A stretch of 64,000 nucleotides of DNA, from contig JAGUCH010000005.1 of assembly GCA_019096065.1 (NCBI GenBank), positions 5,456,001 to 5,520,000 of the forward strand. Reading direction: 5' to 3'. Shown here one piece after another: positions 40,801-48,949 of the stretch. Below the pieces are notes generated by a model. That model saw only the letters and a program-made list of their open reading frames with translations, was not told where the DNA came from and did no database searches. Source of the stretch: Paracyclopina nana (lineage: Eukaryota; Arthropoda; Copepoda; Cyclopoida; Cyclopettidae). Every line of letters begins with the position of its first letter. The first letter of the stretch is position 1. A program made the position numbers and the translations under genes.

Positions 40801-43800
40801 CTTACTACAAACATTTGATTCCCATAGAAAATGAAAAATAGAAGGCAGCCTTAGAATTTATTAGTGCCATTTTGTCCTGCGTCAATTTATGCACAGAACT
40901 ACTACAATACTACAACATGAGAAAATTGAGCCACATTATCATCCTGATGGAATTTTTACATTCTACTGTTTTTTTCTGCTTCCTCCCAAAAATCCAACAT
41001 CCACAACAATTACAACAAAAAGGTGACAATACACGCAACCCCGAACAAATGTTTGAAAATTGGAAACTAGGTTTCCCTATTGGATCTGTTCCACGTTGCA
41101 ACAACGAGCACAGTAAGTTTGCTGCTTACAAACAACCAACTGATACAGCAACATTATAAATACTGCTACCCTTACATGTTACTTTCTCTTTCTCAACCCT
41201 CTTCTGAAAACAGAATTGTTATACTTCTCTAATTGCTGTATTCAGGCAAAATACTAATCCATTCTTGTACATTGACTAAAAGTCTATTTTTGCATTGGCC
41301 CTACATTTACCTTTAATTTTCTGAAGACGTAGTAGCAACATGAATTTCTCTAGAAGCAAATGATCTGCTGATATTCTTTTGTTGGCTTGCAAATACTAAA
41401 ATAACCTCATTTGAGGAAACGTCTCACAGCAACAGATCATAATTTTGGTCGGATCAAATTTGTTGAGCTAGGTCTGACATAGGCCTTACAAAAATTGACT
41501 CGCTTCATGAAACCGAAAAGTCAATAAAATTCCAGCTTCTGATTGGTCCTTGCGAAATTGCTCCAAGAATCCGATTGGTCTAATAAGTCACCTCTCTCTT
41601 ACTTCATGTCGCGTCTTTAGAAATCCAAATCATAACATTATGTCGCTATCTAGCGAAAAAACCTGAGCATTATTGCTAAGGGAACGGATTCTAGCACAAG
41701 GAACCGATCATATTTTTTTGAGCTCACTCTCTGTGGATTGCTCTTGCAATTCTCGTTTCCCTTGAGAATGAAAAATTGAACTTAACTATCATATTTAAGA
41801 ATTAAATGGAGACTTCAGTAATTGTTTGTTTTTTTAATTAAAAATCAAAGTTTGTGGTGGAAATGTTAAATTATAACCATTGATCGGGCCCAAAATTCGA
41901 ACCGTAAGCTTCTGCAGGCCATTTTTTCGTCATTTTATGTTATTACTGAATTTTAATGCATTCAAGCTATCGCTTGGCGAAAAAGCCAAATTTGTTGCGT
42001 TTCCTAAGCCAAAGATAATTTTCTGGTAGCGATGACTGTTCTTCCGCTAGATTCGCAATCTTGTCCCACAAAATAAGCTTGGAAGACCCTATGTCAATGT
42101 TATTGTTATGATTTGGTTTTCTTTATTCACCAAGAACTGAGATTAGTTGAGAATCCTTAAGCTCTAGCTCAGCTTGGCAATTTTTACCACGATTTCCCAG
42201 CTGAGAGAGGGCTTCATCCCAAACTAACAAAAATGTAAAGAATTCTCATGCGCTCGCACTTAAAATTTTTCTTGTAGTTGATGTTGATGTTTGTATGCTT
42301 TCATCTTTACTGTAGTCGTTTTTTGTAGTTAATTTTGTCCGTGGAAAGCACATTTTTTAATTACAAAAATCTGCTCTTTTTAGAAAATTTATTTTTCACC
42401 ACACAAGATAGCTCCTCTTAAAATCTTTGTTGTTGTCAAATTTGAACAAAAACCTTTAGTTTCACACCCTCACTCTCTAAAAATAAGTCTATAAACATCC
42501 TACAATATGTTATTCTAATGACTTAGAAGTACTTCAGTTTCTGCTGTTGGATGTTTTCTTCACTTCATTTCTTCATCTCTATATGGCTAAAAGCGTAGTA
42601 GATTAGAAGCCCCATGTTCTATAACTTACAATAAATATCGGACATATGCGTGAAATTGCTAAACGAGTTGCTTATTTTTGTCATGCCATTTTATCCAATC
42701 ACCAGCTGAAAGGGGCAAAGTTGAAGAGTGATTGATTTAACGATAATGTGGTGACATCATATTATGTGCTCTGTCATGTTTTGTGTTCTCAACAATCCAC
42801 CATATTTTCTCAACAACCTTTTTTTCGTTCCCTTGCAGGATTCGATTATTGGGACCCATTCAAAAGTGAGTCGTTTTATTGAGTGAATAAAGCTGCTTCC
42901 ACTTGCCTTAACAATTGCTCGTTTTCCTTGCTTATCTGCTTGCTAAAAGAAGTTTTTTTCAATAGTTTGATGTGTTTTCATTGCAGAAAAAATACTTTTA
43001 GTGTAACATCTTAGATAGCCAGCTTAGCTTACAGCAGATTACGCCTTGATCTCTTTTTCACGGGCAAATTGAAAATGCAAATGCACTGTAAATAGTCCGC
43101 TATGTGAAATGTCCAGATAAGCAAAGTCCGGTTGAAAAAAGACCTGATACTAAAAGTCCGCTCAGATAAAAGGGCGTTCTCATATCGCATTTTAGTTTAA
43201 CCAAAACTGAAACTGGTTAGACCAAACTGACTTTTGTCCGGACAAAAGTCAGCATTCCTGTAGTGTTTAGTTTAACCACAATCAGCGTGGTTTAACTAAA
43301 ATCAGTTTTGGTTAGACCAAACTGCGATATGAGAACGCCCTAAAGACAAGATATATCAGAAGTCCTTTTGAGTCCCAATTTTTTTAAAAGACCACATATG
43401 CCAAAAGGCTGCGTCCCTTTTGCCCTTGGCCGTTTGCCCTTGGCCGTTTGCCCTTGGCCGTTTGCCCTTGGCCATTTGCCCTTGGTACTTTTGCCCATTG
43501 AACTTTTGCCCATGGAGACTTTTGCCCTTGAAACTTTTGCCCATGGACACATTTGCCCTTAGATACTTTTGCCCTTAGGACTTTTGCCCTTGAGGACTTT
43601 TGCCCTTAGGGACTTTTGCCCTTGGGGACTTTTGCCCTTGGGGACTTTTGCCCCTAGGGACTTTTGCCCCTGGGGACTTTTGCCCCTAGGGACTTTTGCC
43701 CTTGGGGACTTTTGCCCTTGGGGACTTTTGCCCTTGGGGACTTTTGCCCTTGGGGACTTTTGCCCTTGGAGATATTTGCCCTTTTTGGACTTTATTTGAA

Positions 43801-45601
43801 GTTCTGATAGTTTGCTTTTAACATACAATTAGAGAATAATGAAAATTAAATTTGAATTTTGTCTATGTGCGTGTACAAGGCCCTTTGATCTACTGGACAT
43901 AGTAAAAGCAACCAATAGAAAGTCCTGATGGGCCAAAGTCCCCACAACCAAAAGACCCACAGCCAAAAGTCCCAAAAGGCCAATGTCACAAAGGGCAAAA
44001 AGTTTAGGAGGGCAAAAGTTCTCAAGGGCAGAAGTCTCAAGGGGTTAAGTCCCCAAGGGCAAATGTCCCCTAGGGTAAAAGTCTCCAAGGCCAGGGCAAA
44101 AGTCCTCCAGGGCAAAAGTCCCCAAGGGCAAAAGTCCCCAAGGGCAAAAGTCCCCAGGGGCAAAAGTCCCCAGGGGCAAAAGTCCCCAGGGGCAAAAGTC
44201 CCCAGGGGCAAGAGTCCCCAGGGGCAAAAGTCCCCAGGGGCAAAAGTCCCCAGGGGCAAAAGTCCTCAGGGGCAAAAGTCCCCAGGGGCAAAAGTCCCCA
44301 AGGGCAAAAGTCCCCAAGGGCAAAAGTCCCCAAGGGCAAAAGTCCCTAGGGGCAAAAGTCTCAAGGGCAAATATCCTGCAGGCAAAAGTTCCCAAGGGCA
44401 AAAGTCTCATGGGCCAAAGTTTCTACGGGCTTACGGCCAAGGGCAAATAGACCAAGGGCAAACGGCCAAGGGCAAAAGTCCTGAGACCATGCCAAAAATG
44501 CCAAAATACTTGCAATTTTGACGTTTTTTGCCGAAGTTGCGTACATTTTTTTTAGTTACGACAACTTTACTTGGTCTTGTGGTCAACTTTTTTACTTTAG
44601 GACTTTTGACAAAAGGATTATATTAATTAGGACTTTTGACATAGCGGGCTTTTCACAGTATTCCCCTACTATAAACAGCAAAAAGCTTATATGCTCTATA
44701 TGTACCATTATTTATCTTCATTTTGCCTTTTTGCCTTTACTCCTCATGCATATCATCAAATCAGGACTGGATTCTCTCTATGACAAAATGGAGCACGTCA
44801 CATTATCCGATGTTTTGTACGGTGAGTATACACTTATTTTCCTCTGTGATGAGAAAAAAAGATAGCCCTCAAAAAAGAAGGTTTTTTTATATATCAAGAG
44901 TTTCCCATCAAAGAGCAAAGTAGTTGGGAAGAAAATGACATAAAAAACGAGCAGCTCCACTATTTTCTTCTTCCATCGCAGATACCAGCAAACCTGAGAT
45001 GAAGACCTGTATTTCCATGGAAGAGTGGATTGACGTGTGGGGAATCGTGGTGGGGAAGGCCAAGCGAATGGACGACTTTCCCATGTGGTTACAATACTAT
45101 CCGAAAGTGCTCTTCGACATCATTAACCGATCGGGTGAGTTCCTCAAACTAAAGTTGACTCAACTCCTGGCTTTTGATACACACTTCATTTCAGGAACTG
45201 GAGTGATCACAAAGAGTGAGCTAAAGTATTTCTACACTGCCTTTATGGACGTGGGAAAGCTGGGAGAAAGCAAGTTGGACGAGATCACCAACAATGCCTA
45301 CACAGCCCTCACATCGGTACATAATTCGACACATGCAGACTATAATTATAATAATAATTTTCTTGCATAGAGTGGTGATGTCAAGTTGACCTTCCATATT
45401 TATCGGCTGTCATTTCTCAATTTTCTGCTGGGAAAGCAGCCCAACGGACCAGGCCAGTATTTGTTTGGAACCGTCGTTCCACACACCTCCACGTGCATGT
45501 TCCCCATTGATTACTCGGCCATGAATTCCACAGAGGAAGACCTCGAGCCATTTCGACCTGACAAACTTGAGAAAGGATCGCGACGCTCTGTGCTTGTGTG
45601 A
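31888..45601 (+). CDS. Calexcitin/sarcoplasmic-type EF-hand protein with long N-terminal extension
   Basis: Exons: 31888-32640, 32828-33146, 39418-39593, 39661-39784, 42839-42865, 44765-44821, 44982-45134, 45195-45316 and 45371-45601. All junctions are GT-AG, phases agree, and the total is 653 residues. Residues 1-357 are Ser/Ala/Asn-rich and basic with polyQ-encoding and polyAla tracts, probably disordered. From about 358 (TAWVHRGFSDDVTE) it matches the four-EF-hand calexcitin/sarcoplasmic calcium-binding fold: loop 1 DLNGDNVISAED (399-410), degenerate middle hands, and loop NRSGTGVITKSE (534-545). Such proteins buffer or sense Ca2+ in neurons and muscle; family members are normally about 200 residues, so two thirds of this one is extension. 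An acceptor at 31843 implies an upstream leader exon. An alternative first exon lies at 38036-38930. Exon 5 is a 27-nt microexon. The EF-hand call is strong; joining exon 2 to exon 3 across 6.3 kb is inferred from phase. Confidence 0.75.
33326..34047. mobile_element. Tc1/mariner-like non-autonomous element (MITE), 722 bp
   Basis: The left end CAGTCTGTCCCGTAGATTTC is mirrored at the right end by GAAACCTACGGGACAGACTG (one difference). Similarity continues inwards for about 120 bp on each side (CTGTACACTTTGAAAT, then GTTTGTG, GGAAAGCTTGAA and GCCATCTTTTTT). Both ends abut TA, the target duplication expected of Tc1/mariner. There is no transposase-sized ORF, so it is a deletion derivative or MITE. 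It lies in the intron of the EF-hand gene. Confidence 0.85.
35081..35268. repeat. Left copy of a 190-bp direct repeat
   Basis: This segment (GAGTACGAAGTAGCTTCC through ACGCGTAAAATATC) is repeated at 35815-36001 with only about three differences: two substitutions and one T indel. The preceding bases TGTTT recur immediately after the right copy, as a 5-bp target duplication would. The arrangement resembles terminal direct repeats of a small LTR/TRIM element, but the ends are not TG...CA. No primer-binding site was found. Confidence 0.85.
35565..35627 (+). repeat. Degenerate tRNA-like sequence (possible SINE head)
   Basis: It carries a good RNA polymerase III A box (TGGCTTAGAGG, 35565-35575) and B box (GGTTCGATTC, 35607-35616) at tRNA-like spacing, and ends GCTGCCACC. 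The acceptor and T stems do not pair, so it is not a functional tRNA. A perfect GTAGAGCG/CGCTCTAC hairpin replaces the normal anticodon arm. It sits between the two 190-bp direct repeats. Confidence 0.5.
35815..36001. repeat. Right copy of the 190-bp direct repeat
   Basis: Nearly identical partner of 35081-35268, in the same orientation, about 546 bp downstream. It is followed by TGTTT, matching the five bases before the left copy. On the minus strand this copy keeps a 70-codon open frame, whereas the extra T in the left copy shifts it. That frame is probably incidental. Confidence 0.85.
38036..38930 (+). CDS. Alternative first coding exon of the EF-hand gene with SxC-F repeats
   Basis: An open frame of 332 codons runs to a stop at 39013. 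Inside it, a good donor GAAC|GTAAGA at 38930/38931 is in phase 1, exactly the phase required by the EF-hand exon at 39418. Joined there it gives a 594-residue isoform (start ATG 38036, MGHPTNISLDLNLERR). Internal repeats include RRPSVCTFFDLVPEREF, RRSSICTVF and SSSVCALFENIPQREF, followed by CGYEPTEAP or AGYDPPEIG, and GVYLGP occurs twice. The many RRxS sites fit basophilic-kinase targets. The domain is not one I know. Alternatives are a separate unspliced gene ending at 39013, or an exon entered through the acceptor CTAACAG at 38014. Confidence 0.6.
42839..42865 (+). other. 27-nt microexon of the EF-hand gene
   Basis: The exon lies between CCCTTGCAG and GTGAGT and encodes GFDYWDPFK across its junctions. 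It is flanked by introns of 3.05 kb and 1.9 kb. Its length is a multiple of three with phase 1 on both sides, so it could be skipped without a frameshift. The frame on both sides and the family's spacing between EF-hands support its inclusion. Confidence 0.65.
43085..44659. mobile_element. Foldback element with inverted 16-bp minisatellite arms
   Basis: The left arm (about 43410-43790) is a tandem array of roughly two dozen units like GGGGACTTTTGCCCTT. The right arm (about 44000-44480) is an array of the reverse complement, AAGGGCAAAAGTCCCC. The outermost units of both arms share the variant GGCCGTTTGCCCTT. Outside the arrays, ACTGTAAATAGTCCGCTATG on the left matches the reverse complement of CATAGCGGGCTTTTCACAGT on the right at about 80%. 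This organisation, long inverted repeats built of short tandem repeats around a small spacer, is that of Drosophila FB-type foldback elements. It lies in the intron after the microexon. No target duplication was found and there is no transposase. Confidence 0.75.
43171..43341. mobile_element. Nested 171-bp palindromic MITE
   Basis: The ends are GGGCGTTCTCATATCGC and its exact complement GCGATATGAGAACGCCC. The whole element is nearly self-complementary, with GGTTAGACCAAACTG/CAGTTTGGTCTAACC-like arms, and its flanks share AAA or TAAA. Near the left-centre is a perfect 26-nt palindrome (43227-43252, core TTTTGTCCGGACAAAA). It interrupts the left outer arm of the foldback element, so by position it inserted later or was captured. 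Confidence 0.75.
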
Positions 45602-45764
45602 TATATACAAAAACCCTGCCTTACAAGCCCTTTTAAGAACTATGTACTATTATCGTCATAATTATTCCCACCTTTTAATATATATACTATATTATAGCCG
45701 ATTGAATGTGCCCTTCAAGATCTATTTCATTGCTTGGTATAAGCTCCATATCATCAGTTCCCAA

Positions 45765-45770
45765 AATAAA
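45765..45770 (+). terminator. Poly(A) signal AATAAA, EF-hand gene
   Basis: A canonical hexamer 164 bp after the EF-hand stop codon. The convergent LDLa gene has its own signal at 45805-45810 on the other strand, so the two mRNA 3' ends must nearly touch or overlap. Confidence 0.8.
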
Positions 45771-45804
45771 TACTCTGTGCACTTCTTTCATTTGAAACAA
45801 TTAG

Positions 45805-45810
45805 TTTATT
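45805..45810 (-). terminator. Poly(A) signal AATAAA, LDLa-domain gene
   Basis: On the minus strand AATAAA begins two bases after the TGA stop (45813-45815). Cleavage 10-30 nt downstream would fall at about 45775-45795, abutting the 3' end of the convergent EF-hand gene. Confidence 0.75.
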
Positions 45811-45812
45811 GA

Positions 45813-47423
45813 TCAGTGACAGCAAGCCCTGATGCAAAGGATGAAAAATGCCAAGGCTATGAGGAAGACCAGCTGAAACTCAATCTTCTCGAGGTTTTCA
45901 AAGAGTTCATGACCATAATTGCCGGTCTGAAACTTGGTATCCTCTTCAGGTCTCCTGTGAGGAAGTAAGCCCATTTAAATTCAAAAAGGCTTCTTCTTCT
46001 CCTTCCGGCAAAGTTAAAGAGCTTAATTTAGATCAACTTACTTCAAATTCTGACAGAGGCTGTCAGCCTCATCTGAGCCTTCATAGCAATCCTTAAATCC
46101 ATCACACAATTTCTCAGAGGTTATGCAGCCCAGGGTAAAAGAATTGGAGCTGAGCTTGCACAAAAGCTCACCTTCATTGGGACATTTCCTGGTGCAGTCA
46201 GCCTCGTCTCTACCATTGGCACAGTCATTAAAGCCATCACATACGAGAGTTGGAGGAATGCACTCTAATCTGACGTCATTTGTGCCATTATTGCACAAAA
46301 ATGAGTGCTTGCAGTCAGCCTCAGCTCTCAATTGCCTCTGAGCTGAAATCATCATTATTTTGGTTTGCTGCTTATATTGGTAATAAATTGTACTAACTGG
46401 TTGAGATAACCGGTTGTTGCACTGCTGGTGAGGTCACCAATGAATTGCCTCTCTTGGGACCTTGAACAAAGTTATGGCACACTGTGGCATTTTCATCCTT
46501 GCCATTTTTGCAATCAATCATGGAATCACAGACCCAAGAGATGGGAATACAGTCAAAGGGTTGGCACTCAAATTCATCTGGTTTGCAACTGCTGTTTGAA
46601 AAGACTTTGCTACAAAGGATTTTGTCTTCATCAGACTTGTCATGGCAATCTATGGTGTTGTCACAGACCCACTGCAATGGTATGCAAGCGCCTAAATTAT
46701 ATAAAAAAACTCAGACTGTGGATTCACTTGAAAAGAAAGCTAGGTTATTTGAAGCTCTTTCCTGAGAGGCAAGAAAATTCATTCTCTTTGCAACGGCTCT
46801 GAAATCTGCACGAAGTGGGATTCTCGTCGGAACCGTCTAAGCAGTCAGCTTTTCCATCACACTTCCACGAGATAGACACGCATCCATTTCCTACATGTGA
46901 CTTTTCATAATTTTTTCCCTATATTCATTTCTTAACTATGAATACCATCTTTGCAACGGAAGCTGCGAGTGGTATTTTTGCACACTCCTACTCTGCAATT
47001 TGCTTCATCCGACCCATCTTGGCAATTGAGATATCCATCACACTTAAGAGATGCTGAGACACATTGCTTGCTATCAGCACCTAAAAAATTCAAGCGGTGT
47101 ATATAAAAAAAACTGCCGGTTGGGCCACCCAGAGCTGTATCCTTTTGGGAAAGCGCCATCTACAATTTTATTTCAGTACCTTCCAAAAAAGATACCTGCA
47201 GAAAAAGTAGAGGGCGCTTCATTTGAACATAAAAACACATAAATTGACCCAGCAAGGCGTCTATTGTATCTCTAGTGCGATGAAAAATGATCTTACATTT
47301 GAACCATTTATTCGGGTCGGAACAGTCTATTTCCAGTCCTTGAGCAAAAAGTTTTGATATGTCATGCAAGAGGCTCAAGAGAATTAGGATTCGGCCCAGA
47401 AATCCACAAAGTGTGGCTGTCAT
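45813..47423 (-). CDS. Single-pass membrane protein with six LDL-receptor class A domains
   Basis: Exons (minus): 47297-47423, 46946-47080, 46762-46890, 46398-46691, 46042-46342 and 45813-45954; 375 residues. The start [19 protein letters not shown] is a signal peptide. An in-frame ATG at 47471 is an alternative start. Six LDLa modules follow, with the six-cysteine pattern and acidic Ca2+ motifs ([56 protein letters not shown]). The C-terminus has one hydrophobic segment ([20 protein letters not shown]) and almost no cytoplasmic tail. No EGF, propeller or protease domain is present, so the role is probably extracellular ligand or Ca2+ binding; the partner is unknown. One junction (46762/46761) needs a GA-AG intron because the expected GT is GA. 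All other junctions are GT-AG and in phase. Confidence 0.8.
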
Positions 47424-47650
47424 GCTTCTAGTCAAAGGACAAGCAACAAGTAGCACTCCTACTACATTCATAGCCACAGTTCATGAAAAATTTGCCATAA
47501 CTTCACGTGACATTGCTAATAGTGCAGTAAAACTGATTGATTAATGAGACTAATTGATTGCTTTGCTTACGTGCTTGCTTCATGACTTGGCTGCTTAATA
47601 AAAGTGGGCAAGTTGGACAATAAATGAATTGCAATTTATTGATAATTGTT

Positions 47651-47656
47651 TTTATT
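47651..47656 (-). terminator. Poly(A) signal AATAAA, BIN3
   Basis: The minus-strand hexamer lies 23 nt past the BIN3 stop codon, in the 255-bp gap before the LDLa gene's ATG. Confidence 0.65.
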
Positions 47657-47678
47657 GCAAGCTTATAAATACATTTTT

Positions 47679-48473
47679 TTAGCTACTCACGATGGAGAGA
47701 GATTTGATTGTGCCCAACTGCTTGTCCATCTCCTCACGAAACTCGTCGTTGGACAAGTACTTGTAACTATGACTATTTGAGGACACCAGGTGCGTAAAAA
47801 GTCTCGTTGTTTCGCCATAGTAGTCCACCTGAGCTCGGATTAAAGCTTGCAAGCACGGCTGGAAATAATCTACACGTTTCTCGTAAAATTGAGGCAGCTC
47901 GAGGAGCAGAAGCCGGTTCTGATTATCAAAATCCTCTCTTGATTGTAGGTAGGCTTTCTTCGCCTGCTCAATTTTGACGAGGTTCCCGCTCGTCTTTTCC
48001 AATTTGGATAACTTTTCCAATTTAGCTTGACACTTGAGGCATTCGGCGAGAGCAGCATCTCGCTTTTTTAGGGCGGCTGCAATGGCGCCGAACTCCGCTG
48101 ACAACTTTTTCATGGGCTCAACCACAGTTTTCTGGCTAAGGTGGGTCAAATCTCCGGTCGCGTGTCCCAACTGGTACACGACAGATTGGTAATCTTCGGC
48201 AATTTTGCGCAAATCCTCCGAATCTTCGTATTCTCGACACAGCGGAGAATTGGACAAATCACTAGACATTTTCCGTTCGAGCCTTTGCAGGCCGTTGGCA
48301 CATTCTTCATGGCGCCTCTCTTCTTTGTACAACTTTTTGCAATGATCTTCGAGGTCACGCAGGTTTTTAAAGGCCAGCTCCAGATCTCGCTCTTCTGCGT
48401 GAGTTGCGAGTCCTTGAGTGAGTTGTGGGCGCTGAGACAAGTACGGCTTCCTCAACAAATTGTTCCACGCCAT
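47679..48473 (-). CDS. BIN3: BIN3-like N-BAR domain protein, intronless
   Basis: A single uninterrupted ORF of 264 residues, close to the roughly 250 of vertebrate BIN3. Family-defining stretches are KTVVEPMKKLSAEFGAIAAAL, REDFDNQNRLLLLELPQFYE, KRVDYFQPCLQALIRAQVDYY and the C-terminal LSIV. The whole protein is one BAR domain of long amphipathic coiled-coil helices; there is no SH3 domain, as in BIN3. BAR dimers bind curved membranes, and BIN3 is linked to actin organisation and cytokinesis in fungi and vertebrates. Start ATG 48473 (MAWNNLLRKPYL) is close to the family start. The gene is oriented head-to-head with LUC7L. A GTGAGTAG overlapping the last codons looks like a splice donor, but the native stop gives the expected family C-terminus. 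Confidence 0.88.
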   Translation of the reverse strand: MAWNNLLRKPYLSQRPQLTQGLATHAEERDLELAFKNLRDLEDHCKKLYKEERRHEECANGLQRLERKMSSDLSNSPLCREYEDSEDLRKIAEDYQSVVYQLGHATGDLTHLSQKTVVEPMKKLSAEFGAIAAALKKRDAALAECLKCQAKLEKLSKLEKTSGNLVKIEQAKKAYLQSREDFDNQNRLLLLELPQFYEKRVDYFQPCLQALIRAQVDYYGETTRLFTHLVSSNSHSYKYLSNDEFREEMDKQLGTIKSLSIVSS

Positions 48474-48949
48474 TTCGCGATATATTTATTCCATCACCTT
48501 ATTTTTCATTACTTTGACAGATTCTCAATCAATAGCTGAGCACCAAGTAGTTACGCGGAGTCATATAAGTAAGTACTGTTTATATTCTGGCGCTTTCTGA
48601 GTATATTTGGCGTTTTCACAAAGCAAATTCTCCTAAAACATTTTTATAAATAGAAGTACTGTCAACTTAATCTAAGGCATAAAACGTAAAACAGCTCTCC
48701 TTTAAGGATAAGAATTTGTAATAAATAGGCTGTAAATGCGTTGAAAAATTGAAAAAACATATTTATTAACGATTTAAAATATATTTTTACACTCACTTTT
48801 GCAAAAAAGGTCAATTTGTCTCTTACTTAAAACATGGATAGGCATAAAATCGGTCCGATTTTTTACCTTTAGGAAAAGTGAAGAAAGCAACTAGCGTCAG
48901 CGGATAAAAAATTGAGTTCGAAAGGGAAGCAAATTGAACTTTGGCGAGG
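48474..48949. promoter_or_regulatory. Shared BIN3-LUC7L intergenic region (probable bidirectional promoter)
   Basis: 476 bp separate the ATGs of two divergent genes. No TATA box is obvious and the DNA is A+T-rich. The region must hold both 5' UTRs and transcription starts, so a bidirectional promoter is the simplest reading. Confidence 0.55.

Noticed and set aside
43559-44480. CRISPR array
   Set aside because: The repeats are contiguous 16-bp units without unique spacers, in an animal intron.
43559-44521. Long collagen-like reading frames (units such as KSPQGQKSPRAKV) on both strands of the minisatellite arms
   Set aside because: A 16-bp unit stays open in several frames by construction, giving a 16-residue periodicity. 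No start context, splice sites or composition of a real gene; it is the foldback element.
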